DNA of 64,000 nt, taken from assembly GCF_036320965.1 (NCBI RefSeq), contig NC_092239.1:2876820-2940819 (forward strand). Direction: 5' to 3'. Origin of the DNA: Panulirus ornatus. Lineage: Eukaryota; Arthropoda; Malacostraca; Decapoda; Palinuridae. The stretch's first letter is position 1. Every line of letters begins with the position of its first letter. The translations under genes and the position numbers were made by a program. The notes beneath the pieces are model-generated. The model did not search any database. It was not told where the DNA came from and worked only from the letters and a program-made list of their open reading frames with translations. Positions 25,698 through 45,180 of the stretch are shown here, piece after piece.

Positions 25698-27356
25698 ATG
25701 CAAGCAGCTATTTCCAGTTTTACCATGGGTATCACTGTGGGCCTTGAAAAAAACATCAAGAGAGCATGCAGAGAAGATTTTAGCATTATATATGGTGTGC
25801 AAAGTGAGAGGGTTAGGGAAAATGATTTGGTAAACAGAGAAGAGGTAGTAAAAGCTTTGCGGAAGATGAAAGCCGGCAAGGCAGCAGGTTTGGATGGTAT
25901 TGCAGTGGAATTTATTAAGAAAGGGGGTGACTGTATTGTTGACTGGTTGGTAAGGTTATTTAATGTATGTATGACTCATGGTGAGGTGCCTGAGGATTGG
26001 CGGAATGCGTGCATAGTGCCATTGTACAAAGGCAAAGGGGATAAGAGTGAGTGCTCAAATTACAGAGGTATAAGTTTGTTGAGTATTCCTGGTAAATTAT
26101 ATGGGAGGGTATTGATTGAGAGGGTGAAGGCATGTACAGAGCATCAGATTGGGGAAGAGCAGTGCGGTTTCAGAAGTGGTAGAGGATGTGTGGATCAGGT
26201 GTTTGCTTTGAAGAATGTATGTGAGAAATACTTAGAAAAGCAAATGGATTTGTATGTAGCATTTATGGATCTGGAGAAGGCATATGATAGAGTTGATAGA
26301 GATGCTCTGTGGAAGGTATTAAGAATATATGGTGTGGGAGGAAAGTTGTTAGAAGCAGTGAAATGTTTTTATCGAGGATGTAAGGCATGTGTACGTGTAG
26401 GAAGAGAGGAAAGTGATTGGCTCTCAGTGAATGTAGGTTTGCGGCAGGGGTGTGTGATGTCTCCATGGTTGTTTAATTTGTTTATGGATGGGGTTGTAAA
26501 GGAGGTAAATGCAAGAGTCCTGGAAAGAGGGGCAAGTATGAAGTCTGTTGGGGATGAGAGAGCTTGGGAAGTGAGTCAATTGTTGTTCGCTGATGATACA
26601 GCGCTGGTGGCTGATTCATGTGAGAAACTGCAGAAGCTGGTGACTGAGTTTGGTAAAGTGTGTGGAAGAAGAAAGTTGAGAGTAAATGTGAATAAGAGCA
26701 AGGTTATTAGGTACAGTAGGGGTGAGGGTCAAGTCAATTGGGAGGTGAGTTTGAATGGAGAAAAACTGGAGGAAGTGAAGTGTTTTAGATATCTGGGAGT
26801 GGATCTGTCAGCGGATGGAACCATGGAAGCGGAAGTGGATCATAGGGTGGGGGAGGGGGCGAAAATTTTGGGAGCCTTGAAAAATGTGTGGAAGTCGAGA
26901 ACATTATCTCGGAAAGCAAAAATGGGTATGTTTGAGGGAATAGTGGTTCCAACAATGCTGTATGGTTGCGAGGCGTGGGCTATGGATAGAGATGTGCGCA
27001 GGAGGATGGATGTGCTGGAAATGAGATGTTTGAGGACAATGTGTGGTGTGAGGTGGTTTGATCGAGTAAGTAACGTAAGGGTAAGAGAGATGTGTGGAAA
27101 TAAAAAGAGCGTGGTTGAGAGAGCAGAAGAGGGTGTTTTGAAATGGTTTGGGCACATGGAGAGAATGAGTGAGGAGAGATTGACCAAGAGGATATATGTG
27201 TCGGAGGTGGAGGGAACGAGGAGAAGAGGGAGACCAAATTGGAGGTGGAAAGATGGAGTGAAAAAGATTTTGTGTGATCGGGGCCTGAACATGCAGGAGG
27301 GTGAAAGGAGGGCAAGAAATAGAGTGAATTGGAGTCATGTGGTATACAGGGGTTGA
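25698..27356 (+). CDS. Non-LTR retrotransposon reverse transcriptase, open but 5'-truncated (552 codons)
   Basis: An uninterrupted frame carries a LINE reverse transcriptase: KAAGLDGI at residues 61-68, NYRGISLLS at 121-129, the first catalytic block FMDLEKAYDRV at 189-199, GLRQGC at 247-252, and the catalytic FADD at 297-300. These are followed by the thumb/C-terminal region (RYLGVDLSADG, LYGCEAWA, WFGHMERM, RRGRPNWRW). The endonuclease domain expected upstream is missing, so the element is 5'-truncated. Roughly the first 35 codons are probably flanking DNA read in frame. The RT clade is not assigned. The lack of stops and near identity to the copy at 43.4-44.4 kb argue for a young insertion. 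It is not a host gene. Confidence 0.9.
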   Translation: MQAAISSFTMGITVGLEKNIKRACREDFSIIYGVQSERVRENDLVNREEVVKALRKMKAGKAAGLDGIAVEFIKKGGDCIVDWLVRLFNVCMTHGEVPEDWRNACIVPLYKGKGDKSECSNYRGISLLSIPGKLYGRVLIERVKACTEHQIGEEQCGFRSGRGCVDQVFALKNVCEKYLEKQMDLYVAFMDLEKAYDRVDRDALWKVLRIYGVGGKLLEAVKCFYRGCKACVRVGREESDWLSVNVGLRQGCVMSPWLFNLFMDGVVKEVNARVLERGASMKSVGDERAWEVSQLLFADDTALVADSCEKLQKLVTEFGKVCGRRKLRVNVNKSKVIRYSRGEGQVNWEVSLNGEKLEEVKCFRYLGVDLSADGTMEAEVDHRVGEGAKILGALKNVWKSRTLSRKAKMGMFEGIVVPTMLYGCEAWAMDRDVRRRMDVLEMRCLRTMCGVRWFDRVSNVRVREMCGNKKSVVERAEEGVLKWFGHMERMSEERLTKRIYVSEVEGTRRRGRPNWRWKDGVKKILCDRGLNMQEGERRARNRVNWSHVVYRG

Positions 27357-27567
27357 CGTGCTGTCAGTGGATTGAAGCAAGGCATGTGAAGCGTCTGGGG
27401 TAAACCATGGAAAGCTGTGTAGGTATGTATATTTGCGTGTGTGGACGTGTGTATGTACATGTGTATGGGGGGGGGGGGGTTGGGCCATTTCTTTCGTCTG
27501 TTTCCTTGCGCTACCTCGCAAACGCGGGAGACAGCGACAAAGTATAAAAAAAAAAAAAAAAAAAAAA
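25790..27567 (+). mobile_element. LINE copy 1, 5'-truncated, with A-tail
   Basis: The element spans the reverse-transcriptase frame, a short 3'UTR with a G-run near 27468, the conserved tail (tttccttgcgctacctcgc ... gggagacagcgac) and a 22-base A-tract at 27546-27567. The 5' edge is uncertain, somewhere in 25780-25815. It lies between the CCDC142-like and DGCR2 genes. Confidence 0.85.
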
Positions 27568-29870
27568 TATGGTAATGAATTATTAGTAACCTCCTATAGG
27601 ATTGACAGCTGAACTTTGAAAGTTTTGAAGAGACTGCACCATTTCATGTCTGAAAGTGATTAAAAATTTAAGGATATTCAATGCTATTACATATCCTTAG
27701 TAAGAATGAGACTTTGGATGGGTTGTCTTTGCAACATTTATATAAGTATTACCATTTCATGTTGCATAGATTATCTTCCTTTGAATGTTGATAGCCTACT
27801 CATGAAGCATTACAGAAACTAAGGTCTCTTTCTTACAACGTAATTTATCCACTTAAATCATGAATTGTTTATGTACCTTTACTTCATTTGTTAAGTTAAA
27901 GATAACATTGTTTCCCCACACACACACATACATCATCATATCACACACACCATCGAAATTCTCGACCTGTGGCCCCACCCTGTGGATGTGGCTAGCTTCC
28001 TGAGCGTTGAGGGAGTCCCATCAAAAGGGACATGTGGGGAAGGAAGGTAAAGGGATTGTGCAAATATGATACAAAGTTGTGTCCCCTACAAAACCAGGCA
28101 TTCGTTTTCTGTGATCGAAGTAGTGTATAAGAGTGGCGGGAGAGGGCAGCACCCGCCCCGCCCTCCCGAGTGAGTCCCGGACCCAATAGTTGTTGACAAT
28201 TGGCACTGATGGAGGAACGCTGTGCCATGTTTTGATAAATAAAGGTTAGTTCCTCAGCACTGTGTGAACCTTCATAGTGAATAACCGGAACATGAACTTC
28301 TGAAGGTATGATACCTATAGTTAAGTAGAATGTCGACTGTGGGAAGTGTACCGGTAGTTAATTGCTTGGGAGACTAGAGTTCATTAGCTGGTAATAATAC
28401 AAATGCAAATAAACAGTAGCATGCTAGCGTAACACACAAGGCATTTAAGTCAAGATTTTGGTATTGTTTTACAATTATGACTAAAAGGATACATTGTTGC
28501 GTGTATGAACTTGAGTTTTGGGTATTATCATACAAAGGAAAGACCTTTAATCTGGTTATTAATTTAGTTATTCACTCAAGTAATGGTTTGTAGGAGTGTA
28601 ATGACACTGGATATTTTTAAGAGATGATAATTGCTGCCTGTTTATAGTTTTTTACCGCAAATTATTACCTTTTACATATTTGTGATTATGTCCAGAGTTA
28701 ATGATGGTAATATTTTTGCAGCTAATATTAGGAGATTGTTTGTCATGGTAAGTTTTTGTCATGGTAAGTTTGATCGAGAGAAATCATTCATTACATGTTA
28801 TACAATTAGTAGTTTCAGTGCATTCCTATCACCTTTTTAATTATTTATTCTAATTTAATTTTGCAAGGTATGACAGGTATTATTGTGGTTAAAACGAATG
28901 TAAATGAGAAGAAAAATGTTTTGTATGGTCACTCCACAGGGAAGTGGTTAGAATTGAAGTTAATGTTCCTTGATCCAAGGATAATGATAAGGACTTAGGT
29001 TTGCAGTTACTTCCAAAAATAGATGTCTAAAGTACAAGTTGATAGAGTGTTTATGAATGCCACTGATTGGAAAGCTCATCTTGTGTTTTTTTTATTTATG
29101 GGTTTATTGCCGAAGAATAATTATTGAATGTTGATCCTTTTGTAATTTAGCCAAATTAACATAACCAAACTTGATCTACTCAAGTCTGCCATAATGCAAC
29201 AACCAGGTATATTGACACCTAACCTAACCCCCCCCCCCCCATTTAACCCTAATCTGATACACAAGCTGTTGTGCATGAAAAGTCGAACTTCCTTTCTTTG
29301 AACTTCAGAATATTAGTATCAATTTGAAGGACTCGTTATGACCAGTATTTTTTCTTATGTAGGAAGACTATAAATCCAGAAACAGAAAAGTCCCATAGTT
29401 TGCTTATACTCTTGTGTTTTCATGGTTTTGAATCACTCAATTTCAGGCAATTGTCCGTAGTGACTTGACCTGATCACCATTTTTGTAAGAAGATTTTATA
29501 ACAAAAGTTGCATCTTGGATTAAAAGAGTATTGCTATACGATGGAGAAAAAGATGACTTCCAGAACAGATAGAAATTACGTGTAACTTATACATATCTAG
29601 GGAGTGTTTAGAGGGTAGGTTTTTAATGCTTGTCAAATTTATGACTGTGTGGATATGTTATATTTGTTTGGAGTTGGGGAATATGCAACCATCGGTTGCT
29701 GAAGTTTAAGGTATTTTTGTTTCATTCTACTGGACTTGAATGTGTGGTTGCTAATCAAAGCATTGTTTTTTGGATGGTGTAACGTCTTGTCTGGCATTTA
29801 TACTGCTTTAAGGTTGAGTATTAGATTTTTTTTTAAGATGAATGTAATTGTATGTTTTTGCCTATTTCAG
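27568..29870. other. Upstream region of DGCR2
   Basis: Contains the dispersed repeat at 27963-28055 and a GC-rich patch to about 28190 that could be a promoter or first noncoding exon. A C-run lies near 29230. Otherwise nothing recognised. Confidence 0.4.
27963..28055 (+). repeat. Dispersed repeat shared with 19935-20012
   Basis: See the matching copy at 19935-20012 on the other strand. It lies at the left edge of a GC-rich patch (27960-28220) about 1.7 kb upstream of the DGCR2 signal-peptide exon. Confidence 0.5.
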
Positions 29871-29891
29871 ATGCGGGTGATAGTGACATAA
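29871..29891 (+). other. Six-codon upstream ORF in the DGCR2 5' leader
   Basis: The exon that holds the signal peptide appears to start right after an acceptor AG at 29869-29870. Its first bases are ATG CGG GTG ATA GTG ACA TAA, a 6-codon ORF. The main ATG follows after one further codon, in the same frame. The upstream stop decides that 29895 is the usable start. A uORF this close would require reinitiation or leaky scanning. Confidence 0.5.
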
Positions 29892-29894
29892 ATC

Positions 29895-37118
<7,224 letters not shown>

Positions 37119-38849
37119 TCTGTGAAGTTGTTAGTTGATGTTGAATGTATGTACATCATTTCGTGAAGTTGTTATTGGAATACAGATTTCATATGGTTGC
37201 AGTGGATTGTAATTTCAGGTCTGAGAGAAATACTGTGGGTGCTATATGAAGAATATTGCCAGGTAATATGTGGATGATATAATCTGTGAACTGAACTGAG
37301 GACAAGACAAAGACAGGAAACAAAGTAATTCATTCAGAATTTGTATTTCTTTTTATTATCCTGTGCATTGAGTTATTCTCAAGTATTTGAAGAAATTATA
37401 AATGAAGTGTGCTAAAAACTTTTAACAGCAACTTTGAAATTGATATATTCATTTTTACCTGCCAGTCTTGATTTTCCTTTTTCTCAAGAAGCAGGGGAGG
37501 TATTAATAAGATTTCATGAAAAAACAAAAGCAATAGAATTATTTTATAAAGTCTTCATTGTGGATGCTGTGCCCAAATGCTGTTCTTGGAGGTAAATGGC
37601 ATTTGTCAGTCATATACCTATTTGTCAACCATAAATAACTGTGCAGTCTATGTTTGCGACCATGCAGGTGACAGAATGAACTGGACCTGAATTGAGAAGC
37701 TGCAAGTACTACGTGCTTTTGATATTAGTTCTTACCTTTGGAAGGGTGATTGTATTTTAAAGCACTAATCTATTTAAAAAACAGTGTACATAAGTGATAC
37801 CCTTAGAGTGATTATTGATATAGTGATAGTAAGATATAATGATTATGTCACATCATTACTCATTCCTCTTGAAGTTGGTCACAAAGGTTTGAAAGGTAGA
37901 CATATTAACCTTGGTAAATATCTGCTGGTACAGTATGACTTAAATGTAAACAAAGCTGGGGAAAATGTTCCAGTAACCTGATATTCTTTACATCATTTAA
38001 GTTAATGCAACAGTTTCTCTTTATGTGACCTATCTTAAGTTATACTGGAGCCCAGATTAGATAGTGTATTCATTTGTTAAGCACGTGTACTGGTAAATGA
38101 ATTATTACTTCTAAAGGGTCATTTGACGTGACCACCCAACCACTCCAAAAAAGGTGTAGCTAGGCCTGGTGTCAGTTGATATTCCTAAGGTTTTGGTCAG
38201 AAAGGTATGTACAGCTGACATTTTTATGGAATTATAATTAATATGATATTTCTATATTCTCCAGGATTTTGCACAACTGGTTTTATTTATTGTAACGATG
38301 CAGATATAGGTATTGAATATAATTAATGGAAAGAAAATCATATATGAATCTCTTAAGTGTTTTCTGGGAGGACTTGTTTTCATATAGATTGATAGCAAGT
38401 CCATTATATGCTTACTATGGGAAGTAATACAGCCTTGGGCTGCAGAATCCCCAGAAAATGGGGTCTTTAGTGACACCAGAACCCTCTTTTAGAAAGGGGT
38501 CTTGTGGCAAAAATAAATTAATAAGTAAATGATTATTCACAAGCAAAATAATTGCAGCACCCATACAAAGCCCCTAGCCATTGTGAAGCAGTCTTTAAGG
38601 AGTAAATTATGTGGGGTTTCCAGGATATAATGGAGGATATGACTATGCCTAACATATTTATTTTGTTATAGGGTTAGATTGTAGTGTTTTGAAAATGAAT
38701 GAAAATGGAATGAGAAATATGGAGAAATTGCATTTTAGCACAGGTGAATTTAACCTGGCTACTGCTTTCCCATTCCAAGGTGTTGCACAGGTTTGATTTG
38801 AGGGAGGAAATACAGTGTGTTTACAAGAAAGAGAATTAGTGATAGGAAG

Positions 38850-39170
38850 GGGGGATGAAATGAAATGTATTAAGTGGAATTGGTGTGAATAGGATTGAAG
38901 GTAGATGATAATTTATTGAGAGCAGGGAGTAAGTGACAAGATTGAATCCTGAGGAACACCACTACTGATAGGATAAGATGGAGAAATCTCCAATACTAAG
39001 TACTGCAATGGAATGGTCATAGAATAAGCTATGCATTAGGGAACAGAGAGAAATAAGTATCAAAGGGAGGTAGTTTAAAAAGCAAGACTCGCTTTACACC
39101 TTATCAGAAACTTTGGAGATGTCAAGGGACACAACAAAAGTTTAGCCAAAATCCTCATATTCTCTTTATC
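38850..39170 (-). mobile_element. Jockey-like LINE RT remnant in the DGCR2 3' flank
   Basis: The reverse strand reads TFVVSLDISKVSDKV, close to the first RT block 'ALDISKAFDKVWH'. On the + strand, phrases such as 'cctgaggaacaccact' and 'gcaatggaatggtcat' resemble reversed copies of this region common in arthropods. Decayed. Confidence 0.6.
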
Positions 39171-41149
39171 AGGCACTAGATACACTCTTCCTTCCCACTG
39201 CTTTTCTCAGTTCTTTATTATTATTTAATACAAAGGCACATCATCTGATACCAAAGTTGGCAACCCTCTCCTGGATAGTGCTTGTTACATAATTGAGTCT
39301 ATATTGGTTAGTCTTCATTTACAGTTTATGAGTAATATTAGATATGCTGTTCAATTAATTTTGGGTCTTATGATGCATTTCAGAAAGATAACCTTAGGGG
39401 TATGAAATGACAATTGTTGTATTGGTAAAGGCTATGTCAGAAATCGTTTATCATCTTGCCTATCAATTTATGTTTACCATACTAAGTTTGCTGCTTGAAG
39501 GTTACCATCAAAGGTGTTTTATGGTTGCCACCTGTTTTGTGTTTAACAGAATTGTCATTTATTCAAAAGTAAACTATCCTTCTTTTTAAAGAAAAAACAC
39601 TGCACCTTACTCCATATTATTCTATGGCCTCTTAGTTCATCCATGTGTTTTCTGCTTTTATTACTCTCCAAAATGTGGGAATTTACAGTTACAGAAGAGT
39701 ATGGTTTATTTTAAGATATTCAGTATTAGAAAACTTAAATTTTCCTGTTTTACTTGACAGTGTTATGCATGGGCTTTGAAAGAGCTGAAATATTTTGAAA
39801 AACTTAAAGAAATGGTGGAATTGGCAGCTTAGTGTGTTTAGTGATGAGTGCTAATGTTTAATGGTCTATATCATGTTTAGAGAAGGATTTACTAAGTAGG
39901 AGGGAGCTTTTAGTTCTTTACTTTGTGTTCATTTTTGTATGAATAGTAATACTGTATATGTATGTTACTTTGTGTTACTTAGAGAATATATAACTTTAAG
40001 ATTTTAAAGGCATTTATTAGGTGTTTTATGTAGTATAAATGTATTAAGTTTGATTGTAATGAAAGTATGTAGACTTGTATGTCTTCTGAGCTGTTGCCTG
40101 CACTTGGTGCTGAAAAAAATAGGCCAAGCAAATGTATAAACTTTGATGAGAATTAAGAAAAAATTATAGGCTGCTATTAATTCGTAAACAGAAACTATGT
40201 TTACCATTGGTTGAGGGTCATTATCATATGATGCTTCAACATTTGTTTGCACATACAAGGAAGAGTCTGCAGAATTAACCCACTGTCTGTTGGTTAAGCA
40301 TCATACTTTCTTCAGTACATTAATGTAAGATGTTTTTGCAAAGCATTGTCAAGATCAAATCCTGTAGTATGGGAATTTTAAGAGTTCACATTAATGTGTT
40401 CCTTATTTTAGGACTTAAAGTGCCAACTCTAGTCTTATTGGTTATGTGTCTGATTTTTTGATGTGTGATTGACTCCTATCTTTAATCTGTTGAATCCTAG
40501 GGGTTAGTGAAATTTGTGAAACTAACATAAAACATTGATAAATACTGTATTATGATGGTTTGTAGTAATTTGATGAACTGCATATAGATCAACAAAATGA
40601 GCATAGGCATCTTGTCATTTTCTTTTTGTACAGATTAAAAATGTTTAAACATCATAATAGATAGACTTCAAAAGTAGTTATTATTTTTCTATTATGCATA
40701 CTTGATTATGTATACTTTCACATAGGTGAGCTAATATTTTGGGTGTACTGTGGATTATTTTTATGTATTTGTGTACTGTAAATCTCATAATTTCTCTTGA
40801 CTGGATCTGTTTCTGGCATGGACATTTCTATTTTGGTGGTTGTGCTAATTGATCACATTTAGCAAAGTAAATCCTCATGCTCTTTTATGAGCTTTTTATT
40901 GCAAAATCTGTGACTGATTGTATATATAAGCATGTTGATACAGGTATGAAAATGTAGTAATTACTTATTTGTAATTATCAGTTTGTTCTGTATAGGGGAC
41001 CCAACTCATGAATTTTCTCAAATATCATACAGCTTTTTAAAGTTCCATATGCTTTCCACATTATCCATCTCATAGCTCTGTTTATTTCTTTCATCTACTA
41101 AGCATATGATACAGAAGTACTTTAGCTTTTCTTGTTTACATTTTTGTAA

Positions 41150-41860
41150 TGGCCTCAGATTTTTCTTTTCCTTCATCTTTTAAAGAATTGTTCACTGTCA
41201 GTATCACCAGGCTGCTTCAGAAACTTAAAGATTGTCGTTAGTTCACCCCTTACTTTTCTCTTTTCTATGGTTGGGAAAGTTAATGCCTTCAGTCTTTTCC
41301 GATAACTTGCCTCTCATAATTTTGCAATTTTGCAGCTATCTATGTTGTTCTCCTCTGGAACTTCTTTGTTAGGTCTTTTTGCCTTTAAGTGACTAACCAT
41401 ACTTGAGAAGTGTATTCTAGTTTTTAATCTAATGTAGGATGTGAAAATTTGGCAGAAAAATATTTCCTTAATCATATGCACTAATCTAATTTTAGTCAGT
41501 AGACAAATTGTCTCCTTTACCGTTCTTCTAAGGTCAAATCTCCTTCACACATAGATTCCTGCAGCTTATTTCCTGCTAGATAACATTGATGTTGAGGCCT
41601 TTCAATGTATCAGATCTTCGTTACAGTTACATGGGTTGAATGTCATCAACTGTGTATCCGATCAACTTTGGATATTGTTTAGGTACCCCTGTAAGTTGGA
41701 CTCTTCACTTTTATCTTCCCTCATGATTTTGTCGTTATCTTCAAACATGTTCAGGCAGGTATCCGGTCCTAGTATTTCATTCACATAGCTCAAGATGAGT
41801 CATATCCCTAAATAGAATCTTGTGGCATGCCACTAATGACCTCAACCCATTTCAAGATGG
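41150..41860. mobile_element. Possible ancient dispersed repeat
   Basis: The text around 41560-41860 (ending 'tcttgtggcatgccac') has the feel of a repeat seen in other arthropod genomes next to LINE RT segments, but no protein motif could be read with confidence. Confidence 0.22.
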
Positions 41861-43428
41861 CTAAATTCAAGCAAACGTAGTCAAACCAGATGAGGCTGTT
41901 AATTGTATGTTAGCATAGTCATTCAAACTAAATCACTTGTTACATGCAATCATAAAGGCATACATACTGTAGCTCTGCTGTGAATGAAATGTGCAAGTAC
42001 ATTTGAGCTTAGAGCCACACCTACAATATGGGCATAATTTGTGTAAAATTATTGCATTTTGGTAGTGAGACAAGACTTTTATAGTAATTAAGCAATGGGA
42101 TATACACCAGCAATTTATGGTACTTGCTGTGGCATCTGAGGTTAGATATATATATATATATATATATAATTCAGTTTTATTAATTTTTATGTTAATGAGT
42201 AGTTTATGTCTCTACTAAAACAGTCATAGAGAAATTCCTTGTTCTTTTTTTCGAAGAAATGCAGTTCATGTAGGTAAATGTTTGAAGTTAAGGCTAGGCA
42301 TTACTTAGCTGTTGTTGCTTTTGATGAATGGAAACATGTTGTCAGTGTTAAGACAGTAGTAAAAAGTTTTGTATGTTTTTTATGGAATTATAGTGCTTTA
42401 TCATTATATATATATATGCATATGAATATGGATTACAATATATTTACAAAGAAGCACACATGATATTACAATATTGAATTTATTACTGCCCAGTAGTGGA
42501 TGTATCATTACTCTCAATGGGTTAAACTTGAAAAACCCACATTTTTCAGCAGTAGTGCTCCTTTCATGCAGTTATTGGTGTTACTAGGAAGTATATATTC
42601 ACTTTATAGTGTTTTGCAGTTTATGGCAGTGTGGTTTTTTATTTGATTTTGCCAGAAAATTACACAGAAGAAAGACTTGAGATGTTAATAATTTTAATAA
42701 TTGTCATGGGGTCATCTTTTAATACATAGGGATTTATGTTGTATTATCTTCCACTTTTTTCACTGCACACACATCCCAAAATACTTATTTCAGTACATAT
42801 TCTGAATTTGTTTATTTTCTTAAATTCCTATCCCATGCACATGGGCTGGATCAAGTACACAAAGCAGCTCAGGTCACTCATACACATCCTCAGCACATGT
42901 CCAGTATACTAAGATTGGTTCATTACATGAGACTTAAATTCATCATTAACATGGCCTTCTTACACTAAGTATTTACATTGTACCATCATTAGAAATCATT
43001 CATGTTGCATTTTCTTAAAAAATACTGGTTTCTTCATGGTCTGCCTTTTCTTTTACTCATATTTTCTGGACCAACCTGTAATCTACTGAATGTACTACAT
43101 GATTTTATACCTTCAAAATCTTTTATCCACTCAACCTAAAGTTGATTATCTCCACCACGTAACCTCACATCTTGTATTTATTCCGATTCCAGCTAAGTCT
43201 GTACTTGAGTAATGAAAATGAACAAATTGCAAGTTTTTTATTTAATAACAAAAAAGGGTGTTGAGTCAGTCCTTCAAAATTTTTGATGTTACACAGCTAT
43301 TTTATTTAGAACTGATTTGAAAATCCAGTCACATGATACATTTTTCAACACATATATAGTGTAATTTTTCATTTTTCATATGGAACAGGGACCTCGCTTA
43401 TTTGGTTTGGCACCATTACGTTCAATAA

Positions 43429-44412
43429 TTTTTTTTTTTTTTTTTTTTTTTTTTATACTTTGTCGCTGTCTCCCGCGTTTGCGAGGTAGCGCAAGGAAAC
43501 AGACGAAAGAAATGCCCCCCCCCCCATACACATGTACATACACACGTCCACACACGCAAATATACATACCTACACAGCTTTCCATGGTTTACTTCAGACG
43601 CTTCACATGCCTTGCTTCAATCCACTGACAGCACGTCAACCCCTGTATACCACATGACTCCAATTCACTCTATTTCTTGCCCTCCTTTCACCCTCCTGCA
43701 TGTTCAGGCCCTGATCACACAAAATCTTTTTCACTCCATCTTTCCACCTCCAATTTGGTCTCCCTCTTCTCCTCGTTCCCTCCACCTCCGACACATATAT
43801 CCTCTTGGTCAATCTCTCCTCACTCATTCTCTCCATGTGCCCAAACCATTTCAAAACACCCTCTTCTGCTCTCTCAACCACGCTCTTTTTATTTCCACAC
43901 ATCTCTCTTACCCTTACGTTACTTACTCGATCAAACCACCTCACACCACACATTGTCCTCAAACATCTCATTTCCAGCACATCCATCCTCCTGCGCACAT
44001 CTCTATCCATAGCCCACGCCTCGCAACCATACAACATTGTTGGAACCACTATTCCCTCAAACATACCCATTTTTGCTTTCCGAGATAGTGTTCTCGACTT
44101 CCACACATTTTTCAAGGCTCCCAAAATTTTCGCCCCCTCCCCCACCCTATGATCCACTTCCGCTTCCATGGTTCCATCCGCTGACAGATCCACTCCCAGA
44201 TATCTAAAACACTTCACTTCCTCCAGTTTTTCTCCATTCAAACTCACCTCCCAATTGACTTGACCCTCACCCCTACTGTACCTAATAACCTTGCTCTTAT
44301 TCACATTTACTCTCAACTTTCTTCTTCCACACACTTTACCAAACTCAGTCACCAGCTTCTGCAGTTTCTCACATGAATCAGCCACCAGCGCTGTATCATC
44401 AGCGAACAACAA
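43429..44412 (-). mobile_element. LINE copy 2, 5'-truncated at the FADD motif
   Basis: Read on the - strand, this is the same element as 26581-27567. It starts within the FADD catalytic motif, runs through the C-terminal region, the 3'UTR and the conserved tail, and ends in a T-tract at 43429-43454 (the A-tail in reverse). The translations differ from copy 1 at very few positions (for example CDQGLN for CDRGLN), so both copies are recent. The longer open frame up to 44478 continues into unrelated flank. No obvious target-site duplication was found by eye. Confidence 0.88.
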
Positions 44413-45120
44413 CAGTGATAAAAGGGTTACTGTATACACTGGATACCAGATTTGGCACTTTGAGTAATGTCCACCCATCTCTTAATCTCTGAATCAGTAA
44501 CATTTATTCACAAGTGATGCAAAATATTACTGTAAAGCTTTTATGAAGTAATTTAAGAAGATTCTGCTGATCATTACTTGAATGAATGTTTCAGCAATAA
44601 ATTATTTTTATATGAAAATGCATAATTTTAAAATTTATTCATCTTATGAGTAGCAGTTTATATGTGTATGGTCAGATTATAATACTATATGAACACTGTA
44701 ACCAGAATTATTCTTATTCATCTTACTGTGTTAAGAAGACTACATTTAGTAGTTGCAAATGAGTGTAGATGCTCTTCCAAAATTAGTTGAAAAATTGACA
44801 TAAGTAGGAGCAAAGGTGTAGTAATCATGGAGTCAGAAGACTCTTCTAGATATAGGAAAGGCTTGGGCGTGCAATATATATAATACTAAACCAAGTTCAT
44901 AATCACAACTAAGATGAAATTATAAATGTGTAATGTCTTTTGCCCTTCATCATCGTAATTAATATATCCACTAAACTAAATGTATCAAAGGAAGATGCTA
45001 TTGAAGTAAATGAAGATATAAAAAGAGCTTAATTGTCGCTTTTATTGTAACATGATTGGAACAATCTCTCAATGTACAACAAAGAAGTCACTTTAATTTT
45101 AATTGAGCCATTCCTCGTAT

Positions 45121-45180
45121 GTTTTCCTTGCACTACCTCGCAGACGTGGGAGATGGCGATTAAGTATATTGAATAAATAA
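45121..45180 (+). repeat. Solo LINE/SINE tail
   Basis: 'tttccttgcactacctcgca' then 'gacgtgggagatggcgatta' matches the conserved tail, ending in AT-rich 'aataaataaatag'. No body precedes it. Confidence 0.6.

Larger units (their letters stand above)
37119..43428. other. 3' flank of DGCR2, AT-rich, gene-poor
   Basis: Probably a long 3'UTR (AATAAA at 38512) followed by intergenic DNA with decayed LINE segments at 38850 and 41150 and a short (TA)n at 42145-42168. No host coding sequence seen. Confidence 0.45.

Noticed and set aside
26840..27521. Several frames opposite the LINE, of 111 to 205 codons
   Set aside because: Antisense shadows of the reverse transcriptase; the same ones appear opposite copy 2.
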